Source of the DNA: Pseudomonas sp. PSB18
Lineage (GTDB): Bacteria; Pseudomonadota; Gammaproteobacteria; Pseudomonadales; Pseudomonadaceae
Assembly: GCF_014596565.1 (NCBI RefSeq)
Contig: NZ_NOIN01000002.1
Location: forward strand, 620,001 to 684,000
Reading direction: 5' to 3'
Length of the DNA stretch: 64,000 nucleotides
The translations under genes and the position numbers were made by a program. Below, one piece after another: positions 47,587 through 57,689 of the stretch. The notes below the pieces were generated by a model. It did no database searches. It worked only from the letters and a program-made list of their open reading frames with translations, and was not told the DNA's origin. Each line of letters starts with the position of its first letter. The first letter of the stretch is position 1.

Positions 47587-47961
47587 TTACTCGACTTGCG
47601 ACAGCTTGGCGTCGTCGCAACCGGCAGCACGGCACTCGCGCTCGACAGCCTTGAGTATGACGATACGCGCTTCGGTCTTCTCATTGGCACAGTCCAGGTA
47701 GAGCAGGCCATCGTTGGAGCAGGCGTTATCACGAATTTTGATCCACTGGATCTGGGCGGCTTTCACCTTTTTCTTTTGATCCGGATTCAGAGCACTCATC
47801 GTCTTCTTGTATTGATCGTTGATTTCCTGATCCGACTGAACCATTTTCAGCGACGCGCAATAGGTTCTGTCATAGGCGTTTCTAGGGTTATCGCAACTCA
47901 TCGCGGATGCCGATGCGGATGCCATTGCCAGCAGTGCCCCAACCAACAAAGACTTGATCAC
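47587..47961 (-). CDS. LprI-type lysozyme-inhibitor-like periplasmic protein (DUF1311)
   Basis: 124 aa. Signal peptide MIKSLLVGALLAMASASASA with cleavage near residue 20, then a small helical domain with paired cysteines (CDNPRNAYDRTYC and CSNDGLLYLDC) and the QIQWIKIRDNAC segment typical of LprI/DUF1311 proteins. Some relatives inhibit lysozyme; that activity is not shown here. A single-gene unit between two strong terminators. Confidence 0.75.
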   Translation of the reverse strand: MIKSLLVGALLAMASASASAMSCDNPRNAYDRTYCASLKMVQSDQEINDQYKKTMSALNPDQKKKVKAAQIQWIKIRDNACSNDGLLYLDCANEKTEARIVILKAVERECRAAGCDDAKLSQVE

Positions 47962-48025
47962 TTACTTCTCTCCCTGAATGCCCTCTATTCATTAGAGGTC
48001 GTGGCGTGGAATTTATCATGAGTGC

Positions 48026-48066
48026 AAAAAAAACGGGCCTGCATTCCCACGCAGCCCCGTTTTTTT
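48026..48066 (-). terminator. terminator of the metNIQ operon
   Basis: Stem AAAACGGG-C-CTGC / GCAG-C-CCCGTTTT with an 8-nt loop, flanked by long A and T runs, 15 bp past the metQ stop. It precedes the promoter region of the LprI-like gene. Confidence 0.88.
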
Positions 48067-48080
48067 CATCACCGATCAGA

Positions 48081-48851
48081 TCAGAACGCCGGCAATACCG
48101 CGCCTTTGTACTTCTCCAGAATGAACGCCTTCACTTCCGGGCTATGCAACGCAGCCGCCAGCTTCTTCATCGCCTCACTGTCCTTGTCATCCTCACGCGC
48201 CACCAGGATGTTCACGTAAGGCGAGTCGTTGCCTTCGATCACCAGCGCATCCTTGGACGGATCCAGCTTGGCTTCCAGCGCGTAGTTGGTATTGATCAGC
48301 GCCAGGTCGACCTGAGTCAGCACGCGGGGAATGGTCGCAGCTTCCAGTTCGCGGAATTTCAGGTCTTTCGGGTTATCGCTGATGTCCTTGGTAGTCGACA
48401 GGATGTTGGCCGGATCCTTCAGCTTGATCACCCCGGCCTTCGCCAACAGCAACAGCGCACGGCCGCCGTTGGTGGCGTCGTTCGGGATCACCACGTTGGC
48501 GCCGCCTGGCAGTTCTTCGAGCTTCTTGTACTTATTGGAATACGCACCCAGGGGTTCCAGGTGCACACCCGTCACGCTTACCAGGTGCGTGCCCTTGGCC
48601 TTGTTGAACTCATCCAGGTACGGCTGGTGCTGGAAGAAGTTGGCGTCCAGGCGCTTCTCGGCGACCTGTACGTTCGGCTGGATGTAGTCGGTGAAGACCT
48701 TGACCTTCAGGTCGACGCCTTCTTTGGCCAGTGCCGGTTTGACGAATTCGAGGATTTCCGCGTGGGGCACCGGCGTTGCCGCAACGGTCAGGGTGTCGGC
48801 GTGGGCGGAAAATGCTGCGGCGGCAGCGAAGGCAACCAGTAACTTCTTCAT
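48081..48851 (-). CDS. metQ: methionine ABC transporter substrate-binding protein
   Basis: 256 aa NlpA/MetQ-family receptor (TLTVAATPVPHAEILEFVKP; ANFFQHQPYLDEFNK; ALINTNYA). The signal peptide MKKLLVAFAAAAAFSAHA ends without a lipobox cysteine, so it appears to be soluble in the periplasm rather than a lipoprotein. It delivers methionine to MetNI. AAGGAG lies 8 bp before the ATG. Third gene of metN-metI-metQ. Confidence 0.92.
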   Translation of the reverse strand: MKKLLVAFAAAAAFSAHADTLTVAATPVPHAEILEFVKPALAKEGVDLKVKVFTDYIQPNVQVAEKRLDANFFQHQPYLDEFNKAKGTHLVSVTGVHLEPLGAYSNKYKKLEELPGGANVVIPNDATNGGRALLLLAKAGVIKLKDPANILSTTKDISDNPKDLKFRELEAATIPRVLTQVDLALINTNYALEAKLDPSKDALVIEGNDSPYVNILVAREDDKDSEAMKKLAAALHSPEVKAFILEKYKGAVLPAF

Positions 48852-48929
48852 TCAGCTAACTCCTTGTGGGGCGCCCGCTCTCGGCGCCTGCCAGCGAATG
48901 GCTGGCTCATGGTTTATGGGCTCGAGGCC

Positions 48930-49604
48930 TTATTTTCTAGAGAAATGCACAACCAGCTTGTCGCCCACGGTTTGCAGGACCTGGACCAGCACCAGCAGCA
49001 GTACCACCGTGACCACCATGACATCGGTCTGGAAACGCTGGTAACCGAACCGGATCGCCAGGTCGCCCAAGCCACCGGCGCCCACCACACCGGCCATGGC
49101 CGTGTAGGACACCAGCGTAATCGCCGTCACCGTAATCGCTGCAAAGATGCCCGGACGGGCTTCCGGCAGCAAGGCGTTGACGATGATCTGTCGGGTGGTT
49201 GCGCCCATGGCCTGGGTCGCTTCGATGATGCCGCGGTCGACTTCGCGCAGGGCGGTTTCCACCAGGCGGGCGAAGAACGGTGTGGCGCCGACCACCAGTG
49301 GTGGAATTGCGCCGGCCACGCCCAACGAGGTGCCGGTAATCAATACCGTGAACGGAATCATCACGATCAACAGAATGATGAACGGCAGCGAGCGCAGGAT
49401 ATTGACGATCAGCGACAGCAGCGCATAAACGCCCCGGGCTTCGAGCAACTGGCGTGGGCTGCACAGGAACAGCAGCACGCCCAGCGGCAGGCCGAGCAGC
49501 ACGGTGAACAACAGCGAACCGAACAGCATCAGGAAGGTATCGCCGGTCGCCAGCCAGATTTCCAGCCAGTCGATATTTGCAAAGAAATTCGTCAACAGTT
49601 CCAT
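48930..49604 (-). CDS. metI: methionine ABC transporter permease
   Basis: 224 aa with five or six membrane helices and the ABC permease EAA-type loop (IEATQAMGATTRQIIVNALL). The start overlaps the metN stop by one base (TAATG), so translation is coupled. It forms the channel for methionine import with MetN. Confidence 0.95.
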   Translation of the reverse strand: MELLTNFFANIDWLEIWLATGDTFLMLFGSLLFTVLLGLPLGVLLFLCSPRQLLEARGVYALLSLIVNILRSLPFIILLIVMIPFTVLITGTSLGVAGAIPPLVVGATPFFARLVETALREVDRGIIEATQAMGATTRQIIVNALLPEARPGIFAAITVTAITLVSYTAMAGVVGAGGLGDLAIRFGYQRFQTDVMVVTVVLLLVLVQVLQTVGDKLVVHFSRK

Positions 49605-50611
49605 TAGCGCAGCACCTCCATGTGGACATCGGCCGCGGTGAAGCGGGCGAACGCCGCCTCCATGTCACCGCCGGTGATGGCGAGGGTCAGTTGCCCGTAG
49701 GGGGTGTCTTTGATGCGGTCGATGCGACCGGCCAGGATGCTGTAGTCCACACCGGTTTCCCGGGCGACGGTGCCGAGCAATGGCGCGTAGGTCGCGTCGC
49801 CCTGGAACGTCAGACGCACGATGCGCCCGGGCACGTGGGCGAAGTCGTCGCGTTGTTCGCTTTCGTCGATCTGCTCGTCCTCCTGGACGAAACGCTTGGT
49901 GGTCGGGTGCTTGGGATGCAGGAACACATCGGCCACCGGACCTTGCTCGACGATGACGCCGGCGTCCATCACCGCCACTTCATCGCAGACCCGGCGGATG
50001 ACGTCCATTTCATGGGTGATCAGCACGATGGTCAGCTTCAGCTCGCGGTTGATTTCGGCCAGCAGTTGCAACACCGATGCGGTGGTCTGCGGGTCCAGTG
50101 CACTGGTGGCCTCGTCGCACAGCAGGATCTTGGGCTTGGTCGCCAGGGCGCGGGCGATGCCGACGCGTTGCTTCTGGCCGCCGGACAGCTGCGCCGGGTA
50201 CTTCCTGGCATGGTCGGACAAGCCTACGCGGGCCAGCAACTCGGTCACTCGCCGGTCAATGTCGCTACGGGACAGCTCGCCCGCCAAGGTCAGTGGCAGG
50301 GCCACGTTGTCGGCCACGGTCTTGGAGGCCAGCAGGTTGAAGTGCTGGAAAATCATCCCGACCTGTTGACGGAAGCGTCGCAGACCGTTGGCGTCCAGGG
50401 CGGTGATTTCTTCACCGTCGACGATGATCTTGCCGCCGCTGGCGTCTTCCAGGCGATTGATCAGACGCAGCAGGGTACTTTTTCCTGCACCGGAGTGGCC
50501 GATCAGGCCGAAGACCTGACCGTTCTCGATCGTCAGACTGGTCGGGTGCAGAGCGGGGATATCCTTACCGGCGACGCGGTAGGTTTTATGGACGTTTTGA
50601 AACTCGATCAC
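49604..50611 (-). CDS. metN: methionine ABC transporter ATP-binding protein
   Basis: 335 aa. Walker [19 protein letters not shown], signature [16 protein letters not shown], Walker [13 protein letters not shown], and a C-terminal NIL domain (about 255-335) that in the E. coli protein binds methionine and inhibits transport. The start is GTG 50611, with AAGG about 9 bp upstream. First gene of the operon. Confidence 0.95.
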   Translation of the reverse strand: MIEFQNVHKTYRVAGKDIPALHPTSLTIENGQVFGLIGHSGAGKSTLLRLINRLEDASGGKIIVDGEEITALDANGLRRFRQQVGMIFQHFNLLASKTVADNVALPLTLAGELSRSDIDRRVTELLARVGLSDHARKYPAQLSGGQKQRVGIARALATKPKILLCDEATSALDPQTTASVLQLLAEINRELKLTIVLITHEMDVIRRVCDEVAVMDAGVIVEQGPVADVFLHPKHPTTKRFVQEDEQIDESEQRDDFAHVPGRIVRLTFQGDATYAPLLGTVARETGVDYSILAGRIDRIKDTPYGQLTLAITGGDMEAAFARFTAADVHMEVLR

Positions 50612-51025
50612 GTAGCGAACCTTGTGGGGCGCGTTGGAAAAGGGCAGCGGTTAGCCGGGGGCGCATTTTAGCCTGTCTGTATAGAGGTCATTAGCATTTA
50701 TTTCGCAATCTAGCTGCCATTTGGCAATAACGCGATCGAAGGCCGGCAAGCCTGGCTGTCAGTCGTTGGTCACCCATCGGCGCCACTGTCGGGGCCTGGA
50801 CGCCATGCAGCGGTCGCCAGGCCTGACAGGCAAAGGACTGTTCATCCGTCCTGCTCAAGAACATTCAAAGTTAACTTTTAAATATATCCACATACTCGGT
50901 TTCATTTCGAATAAGTCCTTTCGGTTGGCCATGGGTAAGTCTCTGGTAAGTTACCGGTCGTCGCTCACTACAGCGAAGTAAAGCCCGTCACGCAACGGCG
51001 GGGAAATATTTAAAAGGAATTGGAT
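50612..51025. other. divergent intergenic region, metN to toxin gene
   Basis: 414 bp without a gene. It holds the metN promoter region (a TAAAAT box on the minus strand near 50670) and a 7-bp hairpin GGCCTGG/CCAGGCC at 50793-50823. An AT-rich stretch at 50870-50925 precedes the pore-forming toxin gene and probably includes its promoter. No recognisable SAM riboswitch was seen. Confidence 0.5.
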
Positions 51026-52912
51026 GTGAAAAAGCATAACGCTATTTTTGCAGGGCTGTTTGCGTTGAGCGTAATGGCGAACGCAGTAGCTGCAAGTTCG
51101 ACGACCTCGGACACTTTAATGATCTTCGGTGAACTTCCCGATGCGCAGGTGGCTCTACCCCAATACCAAGCGCTGTCAGTCGCGGCAATGCCCGAGGAAG
51201 AGTTCAGGAAGCGACTCGCCGACGACAAGTTTTCTTCTCTGGCCTATTTGGACATCGCCGCAGTAAAGGATGATGAAGCAGCCATCGAGAAAGTAACGGC
51301 GATTTTCCGTTCGGGGAAGCCGGTGTTGTTGAAGATGGGCTACCAGACGACGGAACTGACGGAAACAGTAAGTAGCATATTCGGAATTTCCAGCGCGTTT
51401 GATTATGTCTTGTTTCATCGGGTGAGCAATTCGGAGATCAATGTCTATCGCCTGGAAGGTTACCAGGATGAAGCCGTCCTGGATGCGGTGGGGTTGCTGG
51501 TCACGGAACTGCAGGCACAGGCCGGGTACCCCCGGGAGGAAGGCGAGTTCATTGGCCTGCCGAAACTGACCTACAACATCAATCTTCAGAGCCCGAACCA
51601 GGAAATGACGTCCGTGGTGAATATCGATGTCATCCGGAGTGCAGAGCGAAGCCAGGACAAGAAGTTCGTTTCCATCAAGACGTCGCCCACGACAACGCGG
51701 TCCACAAAGAACGGCATCACCATCGGTGGATTCGGACCGGGTGGCAGTGGGGAAAATCTCTGGGGTGCCTATCTGCCGCATGCATACCGGTTCACTCACC
51801 AACTGACTGCTGAACAGGTTGTTCCGGTGTTGGTCAATTCGGCGCCTGCCAGCGATTCGAGGACGGATTTCAATTACAGCGAGACGAAAACCAATGGATT
51901 TTCCATTGGCGGAACATTGGGCAGCGAGTTTGGCGGAACGAAAGCCGAAAACATTACCTATGCCGCCAAATCGCCGTTCAATGTGAATTTCGGCCTGAGT
52001 TATTCACATTCCAAGACCATGAGTTACGCGTTTCAGGACTACTCGTTGATCGCAGCGCAGAACGGTTCGAAGTTGACGTGGAACGCACCCATAGATCCCA
52101 AGCTGAAGGCTGTATTGGTCGACAGGCTCACGGCCGGCATGCCTATTTTAACCGAGGCGCGAATGACCCCGATGATGCGCTCGGCGTCGCTTGAGTCTTA
52201 TACCTTGTGGGAGTTGCCCGGCAACTACACCGGTGCCGCAACCGTGAGCATTGGAGGCGGCTATGACTTGAATCGTCGTGAGTGGTGGTGGGACCGGACC
52301 CAGGTCAAATCCCTGCATGTCACCGATGTCTACGATGCCGCCGAGCAATACACGCTGGACTTGAACAGTCCGTTCCTGACACGCGAGATGACCGTGCTGA
52401 TTCGCTCCGCCGACGGCGTCGGCAAGTGCATGGCTGAAAATGCCAACTCGGGCGTTTCCCTTGAATCCTGTGCGGCCTCGAACGCCAATCAACTGTGGGG
52501 CCTGGATTCGGAGAATCGGTACGTCAACCGGGCGTCGAACCGCTGCCTGAGCGTGCGCGAAACGGATGGAGCGCTGATCACCGATAGCTGCGCCTTGGAT
52601 AACCGGCAGCAGTGGGAGTGGCAAGCGGACCGGATCCATTCGCTGTACAACCGCGACTGGCGCCTTTATGCCGACAACAGCCGACTGAAAGCCATTCCGG
52701 ATGACTCCATGCACTTCCAGGACACGCCCAAGAACGTGTTCAACCCGCTGAACATTCCTTGGGCCAGCTATCCGCGGGCACCGTCCATCCATGATGTGAT
52801 GCCCAACCACCTGGGCCCATCGCCCCAGATCAGCCCGGAATGGGTCGACCGCTATCAAGGCGTGGATACGCGCCAGAGGTGGAGAATCGAGATCCTGCGC
52901 GATGGCATCTGA
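51026..52912 (+). CDS. leukocidin-like beta-barrel pore-forming toxin with lectin-like C-terminus
   Basis: 628 aa. Signal peptide MKKHNAIFAGLFALSVMANA with cleavage near VAAS. Residues about 26-185 may be a prodomain. About 190-430 resembles the leukocidin/VCC cytolysin fold: a Gly/Ser/Thr alternating stem candidate (NGFSIGGTLGSEFGGTKAEN) and AFQDYSLIAAQNGSKLTWNA. Residues about 455-560 look like a ricin-type beta-trefoil with paired cysteines and Q-x-W (QLW, QQW). A further QRW lies at the C-terminus. The GTG at 51026 has AAGGA 7 bp upstream. The 5' half uses more A/T-rich codons than neighbours, suggesting transfer. Host target unknown. Confidence 0.65.
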   Translation: MKKHNAIFAGLFALSVMANAVAASSTTSDTLMIFGELPDAQVALPQYQALSVAAMPEEEFRKRLADDKFSSLAYLDIAAVKDDEAAIEKVTAIFRSGKPVLLKMGYQTTELTETVSSIFGISSAFDYVLFHRVSNSEINVYRLEGYQDEAVLDAVGLLVTELQAQAGYPREEGEFIGLPKLTYNINLQSPNQEMTSVVNIDVIRSAERSQDKKFVSIKTSPTTTRSTKNGITIGGFGPGGSGENLWGAYLPHAYRFTHQLTAEQVVPVLVNSAPASDSRTDFNYSETKTNGFSIGGTLGSEFGGTKAENITYAAKSPFNVNFGLSYSHSKTMSYAFQDYSLIAAQNGSKLTWNAPIDPKLKAVLVDRLTAGMPILTEARMTPMMRSASLESYTLWELPGNYTGAATVSIGGGYDLNRREWWWDRTQVKSLHVTDVYDAAEQYTLDLNSPFLTREMTVLIRSADGVGKCMAENANSGVSLESCAASNANQLWGLDSENRYVNRASNRCLSVRETDGALITDSCALDNRQQWEWQADRIHSLYNRDWRLYADNSRLKAIPDDSMHFQDTPKNVFNPLNIPWASYPRAPSIHDVMPNHLGPSPQISPEWVDRYQGVDTRQRWRIEILRDGI

Positions 52913-52925
52913 CCGCTGGAGCTCT

Positions 52926-52963
52926 GCCCACCCAACGATGATGTTCATCACCGTTGGGTGGGC
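52926..52963 (+). terminator. hairpin after the toxin gene
   Basis: GCCCACCCAACG pairs with CGTTGGGTGGGC, and the loop can extend the stem through GATGA/TCATC. It begins 13 bp past the toxin stop. No T run follows, so it may protect the mRNA 3' end rather than act as an intrinsic terminator. Confidence 0.5.
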
Positions 52964-53115
52964 GCTGGTCGGGAAAATCCCGACGTGTTTCGAGGGAACG
53001 GCTCGAACCGTCATCAGTCACTACATAAGCCACTCCCGAATGCCTGGGCGCTACTGCCCGGCGCTTGTCCGCAAGCCCTCTGTGGAAAGGGATCGAAACG
53101 AGGAGTTTATGTCTG

Positions 53116-55254
53116 ATGAATACCAAGCAGCCTTCAACCACCAAGAGCCAACTGGCCGGGACCGACACCCTGGATCGCGGCAACACCAATGCCAAGCTTG
53201 AGAGCCTGGAGCCGTTTCGCTCCGATGCCACCGAGCAGGCCTTGCGCACCAATCAGGGAGTGAAGATCGCCGACAACCAGAACACCCTCCGCGCCGGCGC
53301 CCGTGGGCCTTCGCTGCTGGAAGATTTCATCATGCGTGAAAAGATCACGCATTTTGACCATGAGCGCATTCCTGAGCGCATCGTTCACGCCCGCGGTACC
53401 GGGGCCCATGGTTACTTTCAGAGCTATGAAGCGCATTCGGCACTGACCAAGGCCGGTTTCCTACAGGACCCGAGCAAAAAGACGCCGGTGTTCGTGCGTT
53501 TTTCCACCGTGCAGGGGCCGCGGGGTTCGGGTGACACGGTGCGTGACGTGCGGGGTTTTGCGGTGAAGTTCTTCACCGACGAAGGCAACTTCGACTTGGT
53601 TGGCAACAACATGCCGGTCTTTTTCATACAGGATGCGGTGAAGTTTCCTGACTTCGTTCACGCGGTAAAACCCGAACCTCATAACGAGATTCCTACCGGC
53701 GGCTCGGCTCACGACACCTTCTGGGATTTTGTCTCGCTGGTGCCGGAGTCGGCTCATATGGTGATCTGGGCGATGTCCGACCGGGCCATTCCAAAAAGCC
53801 TGCGAAGCATGCAAGGCTTTGGTGTCCATACCTTCCGCATGATCAACGCTGAAGGCCGCAGCAGTTTCGTCAAATTCCATTGGCGACCCAAGGTCGGCAC
53901 GTGTTCATTGGTGTGGGACGAAGCCCAGAAGCTGGCCGGTAAAGATACGGACTACCACCGGCGCGATCTGTGGGAAGCGATCGAGATGGGGGATTACCCG
54001 GAATGGGAGTTCGGTGTGCAGGTCGTCGCCGAGGAAGACGAGCACAAATTCGACTTCGACCTGCTCGACCCGACCAAGATCATCCCTGAAGAACTCGTGC
54101 CCATCACGCCACTGGGCAAGATGGTGCTGAACCGCAACCCGGACAATTTCTTCGCCGAAGTCGAGCAAGTCGCCTTCTGCCCCGGGCATATCGTGCCGGG
54201 CATTGACTTTTCCAACGACCCTTTGCTGCAAGGCCGGCTCTTTTCCTACACCGATACGCAAATCAGCCGACTCGGTGGACCGAATTTTCATGAGCTACCG
54301 ATCAACCGTGCGATCACCCCGGTGCACAACGGCCAGCGTGACGCCATGCACCGCACCACCATCGATAAGGGGCGGACTTCCTACGAGCCGAACTCAATCG
54401 ATGGTGGTTGGCCGAAGGAAACCCCGCCCGGTCCGCAAGACGGTGGCTTTGAAAGCTATCCAGAGCGTATCGACGCTTACAAGATCCGCCAGCGCAGTGA
54501 CTCGTTCGGTGACCATTTTTCCCAAGCGCGGCTGTTCTACAAGAGCATGAGTGCCCATGAGCAGGAGCACATCATCGCGGCCTACAGTTTCGAATTGGGC
54601 AAGGTCGAGCGCGAGTACATCAGGGCGCGGCAGGTTAACGAGATCCTTGCCAACATCGATCTGGAACTGGCGGCGCGGGTGGCGAAAAACCTGGGGTTGC
54701 CGGCGCCCGCTGCGGGCACCGTGGATGTCCCGACGCCTTCGTTGGAGACCTCCCCGGCCTTGAGCCAGGCGAACTTGCTGTCCGGAGATATCAAGACACG
54801 CAAAGTCGCGGTGCTGGTGGCGAACGGCGTCGATGGGGCGATCATCGATGCGCTCAAGCAGGCGCTGAAGGCCGAAGGTGCCCACGCAAAAGTCCTCGGG
54901 CCGACCTCCGCGCCGGTCGTGACCGCCGCTGGGCAGACGCTGGCGGTGGATGCGTCCATGGAGGGGTTGCCATCCATTGCGTTTGACGCGGTGTTCGTAC
55001 CGGGCGGCGCGCAGTCGATCCAGGCCCTGAGCGGCGATGGCGTTGCGTTGCATTACCTGCTGGAAGCCTACAAACACCTGAAGGCTATCGCCCTCCATGG
55101 TGAAGCCCGGCAATTACTGACGCTGTTGAAACTGGACGCGGACGCGGGGCTGATTCCGGATGCGGATGCCGGCAAGTTCGCGGATTTCTTTGCGGCGATT
55201 GCCCAGCATCGGGTTTGGGCGCGGGAGCCCAAGGCCAAGGGGATTCCGGCTTGA
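53116..55254 (+). CDS. katE: large-subunit (clade 2) catalase HPII
   Basis: 712 aa heme catalase converting hydrogen peroxide to water and oxygen. The catalytic His is in [16 protein letters not shown], the Asn in [20 protein letters not shown], and the proximal heme Tyr in [15 protein letters not shown]. The long C-terminal class-I glutaminase-like domain (from about residue 560, [11 protein letters not shown]) marks the large clade. The ATG at 53116 fits relatives; GAGGAG lies about 11 bp upstream. A shorter out-of-frame ATG at 53109 is ignored. Confidence 0.95.
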   Translation: MNTKQPSTTKSQLAGTDTLDRGNTNAKLESLEPFRSDATEQALRTNQGVKIADNQNTLRAGARGPSLLEDFIMREKITHFDHERIPERIVHARGTGAHGYFQSYEAHSALTKAGFLQDPSKKTPVFVRFSTVQGPRGSGDTVRDVRGFAVKFFTDEGNFDLVGNNMPVFFIQDAVKFPDFVHAVKPEPHNEIPTGGSAHDTFWDFVSLVPESAHMVIWAMSDRAIPKSLRSMQGFGVHTFRMINAEGRSSFVKFHWRPKVGTCSLVWDEAQKLAGKDTDYHRRDLWEAIEMGDYPEWEFGVQVVAEEDEHKFDFDLLDPTKIIPEELVPITPLGKMVLNRNPDNFFAEVEQVAFCPGHIVPGIDFSNDPLLQGRLFSYTDTQISRLGGPNFHELPINRAITPVHNGQRDAMHRTTIDKGRTSYEPNSIDGGWPKETPPGPQDGGFESYPERIDAYKIRQRSDSFGDHFSQARLFYKSMSAHEQEHIIAAYSFELGKVEREYIRARQVNEILANIDLELAARVAKNLGLPAPAAGTVDVPTPSLETSPALSQANLLSGDIKTRKVAVLVANGVDGAIIDALKQALKAEGAHAKVLGPTSAPVVTAAGQTLAVDASMEGLPSIAFDAVFVPGGAQSIQALSGDGVALHYLLEAYKHLKAIALHGEARQLLTLLKLDADAGLIPDADAGKFADFFAAIAQHRVWAREPKAKGIPA

Positions 55255-55274
55255 TGCTCGTCTGCCTGTAAGGA

Positions 55275-55372
55275 CGCTATCGCGAGCAGGCTCGCTCCCA
55301 CATGGGCTTTGTTGTGAATACGAATGTTGTATCCGACACCAAACCCTGTGGGAGCGAGCCTGCTCGCGATGC
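55275..55372. repeat. paired REP palindrome (BIME-like)
   Basis: Two REP units in opposite orientation: CTATCGCGAGCAGGCTCGCT at about 55277-55296, and CCTGTGGGAGCGAGCCTGCT from 55345. They lie between convergent katE and the lipoprotein gene, 3 bp from the latter's stop. The sequence matches the units at 7032-7127 and 42841-42872. Confidence 0.85.
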
Positions 55373-55374
55373 TC

Positions 55375-56088
55375 TTAAGCTCTACGCGGAGTCAGCACCA
55401 GCTGTGCCGGCACGCTGCGCAGGATCTGTTTGCGAAGCTTCAGATCAAACCCTTGATCCAGCTTTTTAACCCGCTTGGTCAGCAGGTTCGCCAGCCACGG
55501 ATAATCGTCGGTACGCGGCGCCTGGACGGTGACATCACACTGAAAATTCACCACATCAGCGGCAATGGCATCCAGTTGCCGACGCATTTGCTGGATATCG
55601 TTGATATTGAGCTGAATCGTAGTGCTCTCGGCGCTCGGATCGATCAGCTTGGCGACTGGTTTGGTTTCGGCAGCCTGGAGGGCCGCCTCGGCTTTATCCA
55701 GCTCGACCTTACGGGCCTGGGCTATCGCGCCGTTGACTTCACCGGTCAGTGCCGGGGCCTTGGGCATCAGGGCGCGGGCACGGCTCAGGGCGGTGGCGGC
55801 GGCGTTTACATCGCCTTTTTGCAGATCGATCTGGCTGCGGCGCAGATACGCCTCGGCCAGTTGCCGCTGATAAGGCTCCAGCGCCGGATCATTCGGCGTC
55901 TGGGCCTGCAGTGCGGCCAATTGATCTTCAGCGGTGGCCAGCTCATTGCTGGCCAGGCTTTGTTCCAGCTGCGCAATGGCCGGGCCCCGGGTATCGGGCG
56001 CTTCGGTCACGGGCGGCGAACTCGTGCAAGCCCCCAGCAGCAAGGAAAATGCGACAAGGAGCAGATAACGGGAGGCGAACGGCTTCAT
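55375..56088 (-). CDS. putative outer-membrane lipoprotein of unknown function
   Basis: 237 aa. Lipoprotein signal LLLVAFSLLLGAC with the lipidated Cys near residue 21. A TPR-like helical region covers about 35-125 (QLEQSLASNELATAEDQLAA; AEAYLRRSQIDLQKGDVNAA), followed by a C-terminal domain with ADVVNFQCDVTVQAPRTDDY. It matches the gene next to znuB in P. aeruginosa (PA5502). Role unknown; it lies just downstream of znuB on the same strand and could be co-transcribed. Confidence 0.75.
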   Translation of the reverse strand: MKPFASRYLLLVAFSLLLGACTSSPPVTEAPDTRGPAIAQLEQSLASNELATAEDQLAALQAQTPNDPALEPYQRQLAEAYLRRSQIDLQKGDVNAAATALSRARALMPKAPALTGEVNGAIAQARKVELDKAEAALQAAETKPVAKLIDPSAESTTIQLNINDIQQMRRQLDAIAADVVNFQCDVTVQAPRTDDYPWLANLLTKRVKKLDQGFDLKLRKQILRSVPAQLVLTPRRA

Positions 56089-56125
56089 TCCTGCGACTCT
56101 CTATTTGCGCAAAAAGCGAGCAAGT

Positions 56126-56914
56126 CTACACCCCTCGACGGGGCAGGACAAAACTCAGCAGAAACAATGCCGCGGCGCTGACCACGATCGACGGGCCGGC
56201 CGGGGTGTCCTTGAACCACGACAAGGCCAGCCCGCCACACACCGCAAGCATGCCCAGCAGGCTCGCGCCCAGGGCCATCTGCTCCGGCGAGCGGGCGTGA
56301 CGTTGTGCCGCGGCCGCCGGAATGATCAGCAATGACGTAATCAGCAACACACCGACGATTTTCATCGCCACCGCAATCACCACGGCAATCAGCAGCATCA
56401 GCGCCAGTCGCAGCCCCGTCACGGGCAGGCCTTCGACCCGGGCCAGTTCTTCATGGACGGTGACGGCCAGCAAGGGTCGCCAGAGCGCTACCAGCAACAG
56501 CAGCACGGCGGCGCTGCCACCCAGGATCCAGGCCAGGTCCGTCGGACTGATGGCCAGCAGGTCTCCGAACAGGTAAGCCATCAAGTCGATCCGCACTTCA
56601 CGCATGAAGCTCAGGACCACCAGCCCAAGGGACAGGGTACTGGGCGCCAGGATACCCAGCAGTGTGTCGGACGCCAGCGGCTGGCGCTGTTGCAAGGTCA
56701 CCAGTACTACCGCCAGCAATAGGCAGCCGACGGTCACCGCCACCGTCGGGCTGACGTCCAGCAAGAACCCCAGCGCCACACCGAGCAATGCCGCGTGGGA
56801 CAAGGTATCGCCGAAATAGGCCATGCGCCGCCAGACCACGAACGAACCCAGGGGGCCGGCCACCAGCGCGAGGGCCAGGCCTGCAAGCAGGGCGTACATC
56901 AGAAAATCAGCCAT
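56126..56914 (-). CDS. znuB: zinc ABC transporter permease
   Basis: 262 aa with seven or more membrane helices; ABC-3 family ([40 protein letters not shown]). It overlaps the znuC 3' end by 8 bp. With ZnuA and ZnuC it imports zinc under starvation. The ATG at 56914 gives the standard length; the frame is open further into znuC. Confidence 0.94.
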   Translation of the reverse strand: MADFLMYALLAGLALALVAGPLGSFVVWRRMAYFGDTLSHAALLGVALGFLLDVSPTVAVTVGCLLLAVVLVTLQQRQPLASDTLLGILAPSTLSLGLVVLSFMREVRIDLMAYLFGDLLAISPTDLAWILGGSAAVLLLLVALWRPLLAVTVHEELARVEGLPVTGLRLALMLLIAVVIAVAMKIVGVLLITSLLIIPAAAAQRHARSPEQMALGASLLGMLAVCGGLALSWFKDTPAGPSIVVSAAALFLLSFVLPRRGV

Positions 56915-57689
56915 GCTTGCAGCCATCTCCATGAACATGGGGGGTAACAGGTGCACCGATGACCACCGAACCGTGCAGGTCGTGGGCGTGGTCATGGTGG
57001 TGGTGATAGATCGCCAGGCTGGGGGCGTTCTTGCCGAACAGCTCGACGAACGCCGGGTCGCCGCTGACCTGCTCGGGATGCCCGGAACAGCAGACATGCC
57101 GATTGAGGCAGACCACCTGGTCGGTGGTGCTCATGACCAGGTGAAGATCATGGGAAACCATCAGCACGCCGCAGCCGTGACGGTCGCGCAGGCGGGTGAT
57201 CAGGCTGTACAGCTCGGCCTGTCCCGCCACGTCGACCCCTTGTACCGGCTCGTCGAGCACCAGCAGCTCAGGCTCGCGCAGCAAGGCACGGGCCAGCAGC
57301 ACGCGCTGCATTTCACCGCCGGAGATACTTTGCACCGGACTGTCGATCACGTGTTCGGCGCCGACTTCGTTGAGTGCCGCCAGGGCCCGCCCACGATCCA
57401 CGCCGGGCACCAGGCGCAGGAAACGCAGGACCGACAGGGGCAGCGTCGGGTCGACATGGAGTTTTTGTGGCATGTAGCCGACCCGCAGCTTCGGTTTGCG
57501 CCAGACGCTGCCGCTGTCCGGCTTGAGCAAACCCAGCACGGCGCGCACCAGGGTGGTCTTGCCGGCGCCGTTGGGGCCGATCAGGGTGACGATCTGCCCC
57601 GGCTCGACGCTCAGGTGGATGTTGTCCAGCACGTTCTGCCCGGCGAACGTCACGGCCACCTGCTCGAGGCGGATCAAGGCATTGCTCAT
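56907..57689 (-). CDS. znuC: zinc ABC transporter ATP-binding protein
   Basis: 260 aa. Walker [19 protein letters not shown], signature [16 protein letters not shown], Walker [13 protein letters not shown]. The C-terminus ends in a His-rich tail ([10 protein letters not shown], later [10 protein letters not shown]) that may bind zinc and sense cytosolic level. The start overlaps the zur stop by one base (TGATG). Confidence 0.95.
   Translation of the reverse strand: MSNALIRLEQVAVTFAGQNVLDNIHLSVEPGQIVTLIGPNGAGKTTLVRAVLGLLKPDSGSVWRKPKLRVGYMPQKLHVDPTLPLSVLRFLRLVPGVDRGRALAALNEVGAEHVIDSPVQSISGGEMQRVLLARALLREPELLVLDEPVQGVDVAGQAELYSLITRLRDRHGCGVLMVSHDLHLVMSTTDQVVCLNRHVCCSGHPEQVSGDPAFVELFGKNAPSLAIYHHHHDHAHDLHGSVVIGAPVTPHVHGDGCKHG

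Noticed and set aside
50612..50760. Possible SAM riboswitch upstream of metN
   Set aside because: No conserved SAM-I or SAM-II core could be recognised in the short leader.
55275..55372. Possible CRISPR repeats
   Set aside because: Only two inverted copies with no regular spacers; they match the REP units elsewhere in the window.
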